64,000 bases of DNA from Oscillospiraceae bacterium. Lineage in GTDB: Bacteria > Bacillota > Clostridia > Oscillospirales > JAAYXM01. Below, piece after piece: positions 27,508 to 36,852 of the stretch. The stretch spans positions 124,001 through 188,000 of the forward strand of contig SVMJ01000001.1 of assembly GCA_015067485.1 (NCBI GenBank), in the 5' to 3' direction. How positions within the stretch are numbered: position 1 is the stretch's first letter; the number at the start of each line of letters is the position of its first letter. The notes under the pieces are model-generated. The model did no database searches and had not been told where the DNA came from. It was given only the letters and a program-made list of their open reading frames with translations. Both the position numbers and the translations under genes were made by a program.

Positions 27508-29730
27508 TTATTTTGCGTAGTAGTTGATCAGGCAGCCTGCAAGGATGATATCTTTCTCTTCACGGGTGATTTTCGGAAGTTTCAAGGTGATTTCAGTCTT
27601 CTTATCGCCCTGAATCAGGCTCGCGGAAATTTCTTCTCCATCCCCTTCCAGAAGCGCGCGGATGCCGCGGATATAGATCCAGTCGCCCGCCTGGATGTTG
27701 TACTGCTGAGCATTATCCAAAATAAACGGGAGCATACCCCAGTTGACCACATTGGAACGATAACGCTTGGTTGCGTATTCTGCCGCAATGTTTGCAACAC
27801 CGCCCAGCACACGCTGGCAAGATGCCGCCTGCTCACGCGCAGAACCGTCGCCCGGTTTGAGTGCAAAGACCGCACTGCCGAGTTCTGTTTTGCTCAAATC
27901 TACGTTAATCGGAAGTTGGATAGTCTCGCCGTTTTCACGAGCCAGTTCGAGTGCCTGAATTTCTTTTGCACGACCGACGTATGCCGGATCCTTGCGGGAA
28001 AGTGCAAAACTTGCGAGTTTCATCGGGTTGGAACGGTAAGAAGATGTTTCGCCGGACGGGATCAATTCGTCGGTGGTGGTAACCGGGTCATAAATCGCGC
28101 TACCGACCGAAATCAAAAGATCTTCGGTCATCGGAATCATCTTCGGCCAGTCTGCAATGTTCGGGCCGAACTTGAGTTCTGCCTGTGCATCGGGCTTGCC
28201 CACACCGTAATAAATACGGCTCTTGTATGCGCTTGCATCAAATTCGTAATCATCGCACTTGGGTTCTTCCGGAATGACATCCAGTTCAAATGCAGAAGTG
28301 AGTTTTCCCCCGTTTTTCGCGGTTGCCGCAATCGAGCGTGCATCCATCAATGCGACAAAGGAAAGCTGACCGTCGCCCGGTTTACTGCCTTCACGGTTCG
28401 GGAAGTTACGGGTGGCATGACGAATGGAGAGTGCACCGTTTGCCGGGACATCGCCTGCGCCGAAGCACGGACCACAGAACGCCGAGCGGATGCTTGCGCC
28501 TGCCGCCATCAAGCGGTTGAGCGTGCCGTTTTTGTTGAGTGCCATCATCATCGGCTGGCTTGCCGGATAGACCGAGAGCCAGAATGCATCGGAGCCGATA
28601 TTAGCACCATCCAAGATCTCAGCGGCGCGGCAGATATTCTGATACAAACCGCCCGAGCAACCACCGATAAAGCCCTGATCGACCATCAAGTCATTGCCAA
28701 CGATTTTGTTTGCGAGTTTCACGGAATCCGGTTGTTTCCCGAACTGTTCTTCGATATCGCGGTCAACCTTGTTCAAGATATCACCAAGGTTTGCCTTGAG
28801 TTCTGCGATGGTATAGGTGTTCGACGGATGGAACGGAAGCGCGATCATCGGCTCGATTTTAGAGAGATCTACGCAGACCGCACAGTCGTAATATGCGATA
28901 TCCTTCGGTGCGAGCGCACGGTATTCATCGCCTCTGCCATGACGTACCAGGAAGGATTTTACGGTTTCGTCGGTTTCCCAAATCGAGGAAAGGCAAGAAG
29001 TTTCCGTGGTCATAACATCAATGCCGTTACGGAAATCCATACCCAGATTTTTGACACCGGGACCGACAAATTCCATAATTTTGTTCTTGACGATACCGTC
29101 TTTGAAGGTTGCGCCGATGATTGCAAGTGCAACGTCCTGCGGACCAACACCGGGGCGCGGAGAACCGGTCAAATAGACGCAAACCACATCCGGGTATGCG
29201 ATATCATAAGTCTTGGAAAGAAGTTGCTTTACCAGTTCCGGACCGCCTTCACCGATCGAGATGGAACCCAAAGCGCCGTAACGGGTGTGCGAGTCAGACG
29301 CAAGGATCATCTTGCCGCAGCCCGCATAGCGTTCGCGCATGTACTGATGGATGACCGCCTGATGTGCCGGAACAAATTCACCGCCGTATTTTTTCGCAGC
29401 GGAAAGACCGAACACGTGGTCGTCCTCGTTGATGGTACCGCCGACTGCGCACAAACTGTTGTGGCAGTTGGTAAGCACATACGGAAGCGGGAATTCCTTG
29501 AGTCCGGATGCACGCGCGGTTTGGATGATACCGACATAAGTAATGTCATGCGATGCCATCGCATCCATCTTGATTTTCAGCGAATCCATATTATCGGATG
29601 TGTTGTGTGCCCCCAAAATCGAGTAGGCAATGGTGTTCTTTTTTGCAAGTTCAGGTGCGGGAAATCCACTCTCCTGCATAAGAAGTTCATTGTCTTTGAG
29701 ATACACACCGTGGTTGTAAATGTTGATCAC
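27508..29730 (-). CDS. Aconitase-family hydratase (YbhJ-like)
   Basis: 740 aa; [44 protein letters not shown]-like Fe-S and substrate motifs of the aconitase superfamily. Confidence 0.82.
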   Translation of the reverse strand: MINIYNHGVYLKDNELLMQESGFPAPELAKKNTIAYSILGAHNTSDNMDSLKIKMDAMASHDITYVGIIQTARASGLKEFPLPYVLTNCHNSLCAVGGTINEDDHVFGLSAAKKYGGEFVPAHQAVIHQYMRERYAGCGKMILASDSHTRYGALGSISIGEGGPELVKQLLSKTYDIAYPDVVCVYLTGSPRPGVGPQDVALAIIGATFKDGIVKNKIMEFVGPGVKNLGMDFRNGIDVMTTETSCLSSIWETDETVKSFLVRHGRGDEYRALAPKDIAYYDCAVCVDLSKIEPMIALPFHPSNTYTIAELKANLGDILNKVDRDIEEQFGKQPDSVKLANKIVGNDLMVDQGFIGGCSGGLYQNICRAAEILDGANIGSDAFWLSVYPASQPMMMALNKNGTLNRLMAAGASIRSAFCGPCFGAGDVPANGALSIRHATRNFPNREGSKPGDGQLSFVALMDARSIAATAKNGGKLTSAFELDVIPEEPKCDDYEFDASAYKSRIYYGVGKPDAQAELKFGPNIADWPKMIPMTEDLLISVGSAIYDPVTTTDELIPSGETSSYRSNPMKLASFALSRKDPAYVGRAKEIQALELARENGETIQLPINVDLSKTELGSAVFALKPGDGSAREQAASCQRVLGGVANIAAEYATKRYRSNVVNWGMLPFILDNAQQYNIQAGDWIYIRGIRALLEGDGEEISASLIQGDKKTEITLKLPKITREEKDIILAGCLINYYAK

Positions 29731-30920
29731 TTTGGTTCCTCCTCTGTGTTTGTATACTTTTCTTTTAAAGCGGAAACAAGTTCCGGCGTGTCGATATAAG
29801 AACCGATGCGGAAATGAATGCTTCCGCTGATTTCGGGAATCCGGCGATTCAAATCAATCTGACGACAAATTTCATCCCCGCCGTACCAAACCGTTCCCGG
29901 TTCTGCATCGACCGATCGGTAACCCGAATGTCCGATGTATAACTTCACATCAGTTCCGCTCACCTGTTTTGCCCACCATTCGGCAAGCGTGCGATAATCC
30001 GCCACTTCATGACCGATGTGCCAATAGATTTGCGGCGCAATGTAATCCACCCATTCTTCTTTCACCCACCGACGGGAATCCGCCGCGTGTGCGGTATAGG
30101 ATTCCAAACCGCGTGTTTGACTGCCATGAATGGAAGACATATCATTTTGCCAAATACCAAACGGACTCACACCAAACTCTATGGATTCGTCATATTCTTT
30201 GATCGCGGCATTGGTATTACAGATGAGTGTGTTGATATTTTCTCTTCGCCAATTGAGCAAATTGTGCTCGCCGGATTGGGCAAAGGTTTCACCATCCGGG
30301 AAGGTCTCATCCGGATAGAAATAATCGTCAAAATGGATTCCATCAATCGGATAGCGGTTCACGATTTCCATGACCCCGTCAATGATGTATTGGCGAGCGG
30401 CAGAAACCCCCGGATTCCAATACAGTTTTCCATCATTGTGGCGAACCGTCCACTCGGGGTGAAGGTTTGCGGGATGGTTTTGCGCCAAAACATCGGTTTC
30501 ATTCATTGTGATACGAAACGGATTGATCCACGCGTGGAGTTTGATCCCGCGTGCGTGTGCACCGCTCAACCAGTACTCCAGCACATCGAACCCTTCATCT
30601 GGCGGCACCCCTTGTTCCCCTGAAAGTACTTCAGACCACGGAAAGAGTGTTGACGGATAGAGCGAATCCGCACAAGGGCGTACCTGCAGAAAAATCGTAT
30701 TGATCCCTATTTCCTGCGCTCGATCGAGCAAAGCATCGGTTTCATGACAAAGACTTTCACGGGAAAGACCGGACTTGGACGGAAAGTCAAGATTGAGTAC
30801 GGTTGCCACCCAAAGTCCCCGCATTTCCTGCGCTTCCGGCACTTCCTGCGGTTCTTTTTTACACGCTGAAAAGGTGGAAACCATCAGAATCAGTATGAAA
30901 AGCAATGTCCATTTTTTCAA
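29727..30920 (-). CDS. Secreted lipoprotein, glycosyl hydrolase-like 10 (GHL10/DUF187) family
   Basis: Lipobox [64 protein letters not shown]. Confidence 0.88.
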   Translation of the reverse strand: MKKWTLLFILILMVSTFSACKKEPQEVPEAQEMRGLWVATVLNLDFPSKSGLSRESLCHETDALLDRAQEIGINTIFLQVRPCADSLYPSTLFPWSEVLSGEQGVPPDEGFDVLEYWLSGAHARGIKLHAWINPFRITMNETDVLAQNHPANLHPEWTVRHNDGKLYWNPGVSAARQYIIDGVMEIVNRYPIDGIHFDDYFYPDETFPDGETFAQSGEHNLLNWRRENINTLICNTNAAIKEYDESIEFGVSPFGIWQNDMSSIHGSQTRGLESYTAHAADSRRWVKEEWVDYIAPQIYWHIGHEVADYRTLAEWWAKQVSGTDVKLYIGHSGYRSVDAEPGTVWYGGDEICRQIDLNRRIPEISGSIHFRIGSYIDTPELVSALKEKYTNTEEEPK

Positions 30921-30991
30921 ACTGTATCACCCTTTAAAAACAAGCACTGTTATTCTACACTATTTACTCAAAAAATTCAAGATATAGCACC

Positions 30992-31020
30992 TTGAAAGAT
31001 AAAAATATCCATGCTATACT
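30992..31020 (+). promoter_or_regulatory. Candidate sigma-A promoter for the SASA esterase gene
   Basis: TTGAAA, 17 bp, TATACT. Confidence 0.65.
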
Positions 31021-31052
31021 AACCACAAGCATAAGTCTTAGGAGGTTTTCAA

Positions 31053-31760
31053 ATGAAAGTTTTCATTATGGCAGGTCAGTCCAATATGGTCGGGCACGGC
31101 ATTATGGGTGAAGTCCCCCCGATTGTGGATGAAAAAGTTAAAATTTTCCGTGGTGAGTCTTGGGAAGTTGCAACAGAACCGTTTAATCCCACGCTCGGTG
31201 CAAACCGCGGTGTTTCGCTCGGCCCGAGTTTTGCGGCAAAACTTCGTGAAAAAGATGACGTGGAAATCGGTTTCATCTTCTGCCCGGTGGGTTCTTCCTG
31301 GCTCCACCAGTGGCTGCCCGGCGCTGAATTCTACGAAGAAGCCGTCAAACGCAGCAAAGCAGGACTTGAAGGTAATGAACTCGCAGGGATTCTCTGGCTT
31401 CAAGGCGAGCAGGATTGCGATACTGACGAACACGCAAATACATATTATGACCGTTTCATGACCTTTATCAATGCATTCTCCAAAGAACTGGGTGCAGAAG
31501 ATGTCCCGGTTATCATCTCCGAACTCGGTGATTATCTGAGAACCTACGATTACTGCAAGGATCGCTATCAGGTTATCAACAAAGAAATCGGAAAGATTGT
31601 CGCATCTTCCCCGCGTTTCGAGTTGGTAAACGCAGATGGCTTTGCTCCGAACAATGAAGAAGACCCGGCACATCTGAACGGGAAATCCCAGCGCGAACTC
31701 GGACGTCGTTTTGCGGCGGCTTGGGAAAAGGTTTCCGCCCGTCTCGGCGTCTCTCTCTAA
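31053..31760 (+). CDS. Sialate O-acetylesterase-like (SASA domain) carbohydrate esterase
   Basis: IMAGQSNMVGHG, GPSFAAKL, ILWLQGEQD, HLNGKSQRELGRRFA motifs. Confidence 0.88.
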   Translation: MKVFIMAGQSNMVGHGIMGEVPPIVDEKVKIFRGESWEVATEPFNPTLGANRGVSLGPSFAAKLREKDDVEIGFIFCPVGSSWLHQWLPGAEFYEEAVKRSKAGLEGNELAGILWLQGEQDCDTDEHANTYYDRFMTFINAFSKELGAEDVPVIISELGDYLRTYDYCKDRYQVINKEIGKIVASSPRFELVNADGFAPNNEEDPAHLNGKSQRELGRRFAAAWEKVSARLGVSL

Positions 31761-31767
31761 CACAAAG

Positions 31768-31807
31768 AAAGAAACACGGGCAAGAGAACTTACCCGTGTT
31801 TCTTTTT
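31768..31807. terminator. Bidirectional terminator between esterase and ldh
   Basis: AAAGAAACACGGG...CCCGTGTTTCTTTTT. Confidence 0.85.
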
Positions 31808-31813
31808 ATCAAA

Positions 31814-32758
31814 TTACTTGCATTCAGCCAAAACTGCCTTACATGCATCAGCAGACTTCTTGAATGCTGCGATTTCTTCTTCGGTCAAAGTCGGAACGAG
31901 AACCTTCTTTGCGCCGGAAGAACCGATAATGGTCGGGAGTGAAAGTGCTACGTCGCTGACGCCATATTCGCCGTCGAGCACGGTACTGACGGTACGGATA
32001 GTGTCACAGTCGCGAAGCAGGGATTCAACCAAGACCGCAACACAGACAGAAACGCCGAAGTAGGTTGCGCCCTTACGCTGAATGATTTTTGCACCGTCAG
32101 TCTTGACGGATTCAAGAATTTCAGCCTTAACGTCTTCATTGAGCAGGATACCGTTGTGGTTACAGTAGTCTTCCACCTGAGTACCTGCGATGTGGGTATT
32201 GCTCCATGCCGGAACCTGAGAATCGCCGTGTTCACCGATGATATAGCCGTGGATGTTTGCAACGTCGACACCGGTCTTGTTTGCGATCATGCTGCGGAAA
32301 CGAACAGTATCCAAAGAAGTACCGCTACCCAAAACCATGCCCTTCGGCAGACCGGACCACTTGGTGATCATATAGGTCAAAATGTCAACCGGATTTGCAA
32401 CAACCAGAATGACACCGCCGTTGTAATACTTCATGATGCTTTCGGTGATGCCGCGTGCAATGGAAGTATTCTTCTTTGCGAGATCCAAACGGGTTTCGCC
32501 CGGCTTTCTGTTTGCACCTGCGGTTACAACGATGAGATCGCAGTCCTTAACATCGGAATAGTCGCCTGCATAGACCTTCATCTGACCGATAAACGGGAGA
32601 CCGTGCTTGATATCAGCCGCTTCGCCTTCTGCCTTGTCAGCAACAACATCGATCAAAACCAACTCGGTGCAAACTTGGCGCAGAGCCATAACGTACGCGG
32701 ATGTAGCGCCAACGAATCCGGCACCGATTACTGCAACTTTTGTAGTTCCTTTAGACAC
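31814..32758 (-). CDS. ldh: L-lactate dehydrogenase (GTG start)
   Basis: VAVIGAGFVGATSAYVMALR, VTAGANRKPGETRLDL, GEHGDSQVPAWS motifs. Confidence 0.95.
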   Translation of the reverse strand: MSKGTTKVAVIGAGFVGATSAYVMALRQVCTELVLIDVVADKAEGEAADIKHGLPFIGQMKVYAGDYSDVKDCDLIVVTAGANRKPGETRLDLAKKNTSIARGITESIMKYYNGGVILVVANPVDILTYMITKWSGLPKGMVLGSGTSLDTVRFRSMIANKTGVDVANIHGYIIGEHGDSQVPAWSNTHIAGTQVEDYCNHNGILLNEDVKAEILESVKTDGAKIIQRKGATYFGVSVCVAVLVESLLRDCDTIRTVSTVLDGEYGVSDVALSLPTIIGSSGAKKVLVPTLTEEEIAAFKKSADACKAVLAECK

Positions 32759-32842
32759 TTGTATGCACTCCTTATATAAAAACTCAAATTTCTCTATTAG
32801 ACAGTATACCCGATAAAACGGGAAAAGTAAAGTAAAATTTTG

Positions 32843-32878
32843 TAAAAAAACAGAGTACGGTGAAAACCGTACTCTGTA
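32843..32878 (-). terminator. Terminator of infC-rpmI-rplT operon
   Basis: ACAGAGTACGGT-gaaa-ACCGTACTCTGT followed by T7 on minus strand. Confidence 0.92.
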
Positions 32879-32890
32879 CGCGTTTTTTGC

Positions 32891-33244
32891 TTAGATATTT
32901 GCCTTTGCGAGGTCTGCAAGTGCTGCAAATGCTGCAGCATCGTTGCATGCAAGTTCAGCCAACATCTTACGGTTCATGACAACGCCTGCCTTCTTCAAAC
33001 CGTACATAAAACGGGAGTAGTTGAGCCCGTTCTGCTTAGCACCTGCGGAGATACGAGTGATCCACATCTGACGGAAATCACGTTTTTTACGCTTACGGCC
33101 GATGTATGCATAAGTCAGGGACTTCATCACGGCCTGGTTGGCCATCTTGTAATGGGTGGATTTTGCGCCCCAGTAACCCTTAGCCTGCTTTAAAATCTTT
33201 TTTCTTCTTTTGCGCGTCATCATTGCGCCTTTTACTCTTGCCAT
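32891..33244 (-). CDS. rplT: 50S ribosomal protein L20
   Basis: [65 protein letters not shown]. Confidence 0.99.
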   Translation of the reverse strand: MARVKGAMMTRKRRKKILKQAKGYWGAKSTHYKMANQAVMKSLTYAYIGRKRKKRDFRQMWITRISAGAKQNGLNYSRFMYGLKKAGVVMNRKMLAELACNDAAAFAALADLAKANI

Positions 33245-33283
33245 CTATAACAGCCTCCAAATTCTGAATTGTAGTGTGTGAAC

Positions 33284-33481
33284 TTATTTGTAAAGAACAA
33301 GGCGACGAATGGTTGCCTCATTTGCCGGGGTTGCGTAAGCAGCCTTACGAAGACCTCTTTTACGCTTGGTGGTCATCTTATTCAGAATGTGGCGTCTGTT
33401 TGCGTGACTGCGCTTCACCTTACCACTCTTGGTGATGGAAAAACGCTTGGATGCGCCACTGTGGGTTTTGATTTTCGGCAT
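33284..33481 (-). CDS. rpmI: 50S ribosomal protein L35
   Basis: [45 protein letters not shown]. Confidence 0.99.
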   Translation of the reverse strand: MPKIKTHSGASKRFSITKSGKVKRSHANRRHILNKMTTKRKRGLRKAAYATPANEATIRRLVLYK

Positions 33482-33518
33482 CTTGAATACTCCTCTCTAT
33501 TGTTAAAAAATGATGGAC

Positions 33519-34034
33519 TTATTTCTGCTTCGCAGCAAGGAACATAATCATTTGGCGCCCTTCAAGTTTCGGCGGTTTTTCTACGCTACCGAACTCGGAG
33601 CAGCCTTCTGCGAATCGATCGAGCAGATCTTTACCGATGGATGTGTGCGCCATTTCACGACCCTTGAAACGGACGGAAACTTTGACTTTATCACCCGACT
33701 TCAAGAAACGAATCGCATTGTTCATCTTGACGTTTAAGTCATGCACATCGATACTCGGCGACATACGAATCTCTTTGATATCGATTACGCGCTGATTTTT
33801 TCTCGCTTCCTTTTCACGCTTTTCCTGTTCAAAGCGGAACTTTCCGTAGTCCATGATACGACAGACCGGCGGAGTCGCTTGAGGAGCGATTTTTACGAGA
33901 TCCAACTCTGCTTCTTCCGCAAGTTTCTGTGCTTCGGCAATCGGGACGATACCCATCTGCTCGCCGCTTACACTAATCAGGCGGACTTCTTTATCGCGGA
34001 TCTCTTCGTTGATTTGATGTTCCAGTTTGCTAAT
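33519..34034 (-). CDS. infC: Translation initiation factor IF-3, probable ATT (AUU) start at 34034
   Basis: NEEIRDKEVRLISVSGEQMGIVP...VCRIMDYGKFRFEQEKREKEARKNQRV; SD GGGAGG 9 nt before ATT. Confidence 0.95.
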   Translation of the reverse strand: MSKLEHQINEEIRDKEVRLISVSGEQMGIVPIAEAQKLAEEAELDLVKIAPQATPPVCRIMDYGKFRFEQEKREKEARKNQRVIDIKEIRMSPSIDVHDLNVKMNNAIRFLKSGDKVKVSVRFKGREMAHTSIGKDLLDRFAEGCSEFGSVEKPPKLEGRQMIMFLAAKQK

Positions 34035-34186
34035 GCGAAAGCACCTCCCAAAAAACATAAAACGCGGACGACAAACGCCCGCGTTTCAACATCAGAATAA
34101 CACAACGGATGACCGCTGCGAGAACATTGTTGACCTCATCGCTTCTGCTGGAGGTGAGAGCAGGCATTGCCCTTCTTTGTTTTTAC
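34035..34186 (-). ncRNA. infC-rpmI-rplT leader, probable ribosomal protein L20 leader with attenuator hairpin
   Basis: Minus strand GCCTGCTCTCACCTCCAGCAGAAGC...GAGGTCAACAA and hairpin AACGCGGGCG-tttgt-CGTCCGCGTT followed by a U-rich tract just before infC. Confidence 0.75.
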
Positions 34187-34192
34187 TTTGAT

Positions 34193-34221
34193 AGAATAAC
34201 ACACTCTTTCCTGTTTGTCAA
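34193..34221 (-). promoter_or_regulatory. Sigma-A promoter of infC operon
   Basis: Minus strand TTGACA, 17 bp, TATTCT. Confidence 0.75.
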
Positions 34222-34235
34222 CAGTTTTTTCTGAG

Positions 34236-35021
34236 TTATTTCAGCGTAATGACATCTGCGCCGAACCAACGGATGGAAAGTTCCTGCAAAGTCCCGTCGG
34301 CGGCGAGTTCTTTGAGTATCTCGTTTACCCGTTCACGCAGAGCTTTATCTTCCTTGCGGAACAACATACAGTACTCCTGTTCCAGCAGTGCTTCGTCCAT
34401 CATCAGGACGGTCGCACCGTCTTTTGCTTCTGCTCGAATGAACATTTCATCCGCAACCATTGCATCCACAATCTGATCTTCGAGTGCCGCAAGCGCTTCT
34501 TCTTCGGAATCAAAATTTACCGCGGTAATTTTCGATGCAAAATCGCGTTTCCCTTGCACCGCTTCTTCGCAAAGGGTACCTGTAACCACAGCAACTTTCT
34601 TTCCTTCCAGTTGCGCAAGCGAATCGTATCCGGCGCCCGGACGGACCGCAAGGATCACACGGTTTGTAAACAGCGCATCAGATTCGGCGAGTGCAGGGTT
34701 TTTCCCCGCGAGTTCTTCCTGATTGTTGCATAAGAAATCCACATTCTCTTCATCGAGCAATGTTTCTCCGTTTGCTTCTTCGACACCGCGGATGTTGAGT
34801 GTCACGCCCAATTTGGATGCGACCGCTACCGCAACATCCAGGTCAAACCCCTTGTACGCACCGTTTTCCATCCGATATGCAAACGGAGCATGTTCGAGTT
34901 CAAACCCTACCACGACAGCACCCTTATCCGTCAAATCGGAAAGAGATGTATCTTCTTTTCCACATGCACAAAGTGCAAGCATCAAAACCGCAGCCATTGC
35001 CCCTGCAATCAATCGTTTCAT
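34236..35021 (-). CDS. Amino-acid ABC transporter substrate-binding lipoprotein (SBP_bac_3)
   Basis: Lipobox MLALCACGK; AVVVGFELEHAPFAYRMENGAYKGFDLDVAVAVASKLG. Confidence 0.88.
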   Translation of the reverse strand: MKRLIAGAMAAVLMLALCACGKEDTSLSDLTDKGAVVVGFELEHAPFAYRMENGAYKGFDLDVAVAVASKLGVTLNIRGVEEANGETLLDEENVDFLCNNQEELAGKNPALAESDALFTNRVILAVRPGAGYDSLAQLEGKKVAVVTGTLCEEAVQGKRDFASKITAVNFDSEEEALAALEDQIVDAMVADEMFIRAEAKDGATVLMMDEALLEQEYCMLFRKEDKALRERVNEILKELAADGTLQELSIRWFGADVITLK

Positions 35022-36838
35022 TGTTTTTTCCTCCTTGGTGATGCTTGTTTCTTCAGCCATAAGAAACCGTTTTTTTCTAAAAGTACGGACTTGCGAATCG
35101 TTTTGTCAGAAAACAGATCCTTCCAGTTTCCTTTGGGCAAATCAATCAGTTGCTTCTCGCCACGGTTCACCGCGCAAAGGATGTCTCCCCGCACGATCAC
35201 AAGGAAATCATCTTCTGCACAATAAACGGTAAACGTACCGTCATGCAAACTTTTTTCTTCGCACTTGATTTTCCCGAGTGTTTGATAAAACGCGAGAAGA
35301 TCGCGGTCTTCCTGTCTCCACGGGAAGTGTCTGCGGTTGAGCGGGTCTTCATACCCTTCCATACCCGCTTCATCTCCGTAATAAAGACTTGGAGACCCGG
35401 GGAATACATACTGTAGGGATGCTGCAAGTTTCAGCCGCTCGATCGCATATTTCCGCTCGGCTTCATTCATACGCTGGTTTGCCTTGAACGTTTTATCCGA
35501 ATACAAATGTTGCGGACAACCAAGTACAGTAAGTGCTCTCGGCGTATCGTGTGTGCCGATCAAATTCATCAAACAACGCTGAGACTGTTTTGGATAGTGG
35601 TCGAGCAACTCGCACAAATTCCGTGCAAGTTCACACCCGTCAATATGTCCGTTCAAAAATGCAAGGATCCCGTCTTTGAGCGGGTAGTTCATAACACCAT
35701 CCAGTTCCTGCTCGGTAAAATACGGTCTGCGCTTTCCGTAAGCAACTTTATTGGATGCGTCTTCCCAAACTTCCCCGATGACCACTGCGTTCGGATCCAG
35801 TTCTTTTACGCGACGACGCAAGCGGGACAAAAATTCATCCGGCAGTTCATCTGCCACATCCAAGCGCCATCCGCCGATGCCGCAAGACATCCAATGTGCG
35901 ATGACGCTGTCTTCGTTTTGGATGATGAAATCAAGATACGATGGAGTGAGTTCCCGCACGGCAGGCAGGGTATCGATTCCCCACCATGACTCATAACCGT
36001 TTTCATGGAAAGTATACCAATCGCGGTAAGGCGATTCTTCCGACTGTACCGCACCGACCGAATCATATCGCCCATTCTGATTGAAGTAGACACTATCCGA
36101 TCCGGTATGGCTAAATACCCCGTCTAAAATCACGCGCATCCCATACTGCTTTGCTTTTAAGCAGAGTTCTTCCAAATCGGATTTTGTCCCGAAGTGCGGA
36201 TCGATTTTCCGATAATCTGCAGTATTGTACTTATGGTTGGACCATGCTTCAAAGATGGGGCTGAGATAAATCGTTCTCACGCCGAGACTGTCCAGATACG
36301 GAAGTTTTTCTATGATTCCTTGTAGGTTTCCGCCGTAAATGTCGTTGTTTCGGACGATCCCCTGTTCATCCGGCAGAAACACGGGTGTTTCTTGCGTATC
36401 GGAATGCACAACATAATCCGGGTCATCGCACAAAGGTTTCCCTTTGCGGAAGAAGCGGTCCACAAACACATGATACGTAACGCCTTGTGCATACCACTTG
36501 GGCGTATCGTAGTCTTTATCAAACACGGTGATTTGGATTCCGTCCGCAATGCAAATTTCATTTCCGTCGTAGTCTTTTGCGTGAACTTCACACCAGACTA
36601 GGCCCACCGCGTTTGCAGTATCCACTTTGCCGACGTAACTGTCATATCCATTCTCCAAGTTTTCCCACTCCATGGGAATCACTTGTTTGCGCCCCGAAGA
36701 TTCAAAGCAGGCAGTCAAGGTTGGACTGTGGAGTTTTGTGCGAAGCAGTGATACCGAAATCGAAACTTTCTTCCCTACGCACACCGCACCCTGTGGCCAG
36801 CGCGAGCGGATCGCATCAAAAACATATGGTGATTGCAT
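35018..36838 (-). CDS. GH13-family alpha-amylase/neopullulanase-like enzyme
   Basis: DGVFSHTG, GWRLDVADELP, VIGEVWED, MNLIGTHDTPR catalytic-region motifs. Confidence 0.9.
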   Translation of the reverse strand: MQSPYVFDAIRSRWPQGAVCVGKKVSISVSLLRTKLHSPTLTACFESSGRKQVIPMEWENLENGYDSYVGKVDTANAVGLVWCEVHAKDYDGNEICIADGIQITVFDKDYDTPKWYAQGVTYHVFVDRFFRKGKPLCDDPDYVVHSDTQETPVFLPDEQGIVRNNDIYGGNLQGIIEKLPYLDSLGVRTIYLSPIFEAWSNHKYNTADYRKIDPHFGTKSDLEELCLKAKQYGMRVILDGVFSHTGSDSVYFNQNGRYDSVGAVQSEESPYRDWYTFHENGYESWWGIDTLPAVRELTPSYLDFIIQNEDSVIAHWMSCGIGGWRLDVADELPDEFLSRLRRRVKELDPNAVVIGEVWEDASNKVAYGKRRPYFTEQELDGVMNYPLKDGILAFLNGHIDGCELARNLCELLDHYPKQSQRCLMNLIGTHDTPRALTVLGCPQHLYSDKTFKANQRMNEAERKYAIERLKLAASLQYVFPGSPSLYYGDEAGMEGYEDPLNRRHFPWRQEDRDLLAFYQTLGKIKCEEKSLHDGTFTVYCAEDDFLVIVRGDILCAVNRGEKQLIDLPKGNWKDLFSDKTIRKSVLLEKNGFLWLKKQASPRRKKQ

Positions 36839-36852
36839 GATTTCCTCCACGC

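Noticed and set aside
27499-29799. 766-aa plus-strand ORF opposite the hydratase
   Set aside because: Antisense frame stays open because TTA/CTA/TCA codons are scarce in the real gene; the translation is low-complexity in function, Cys/His/Arg-rich and shows no family motifs, while the minus strand encodes a clear aconitase-family protein.
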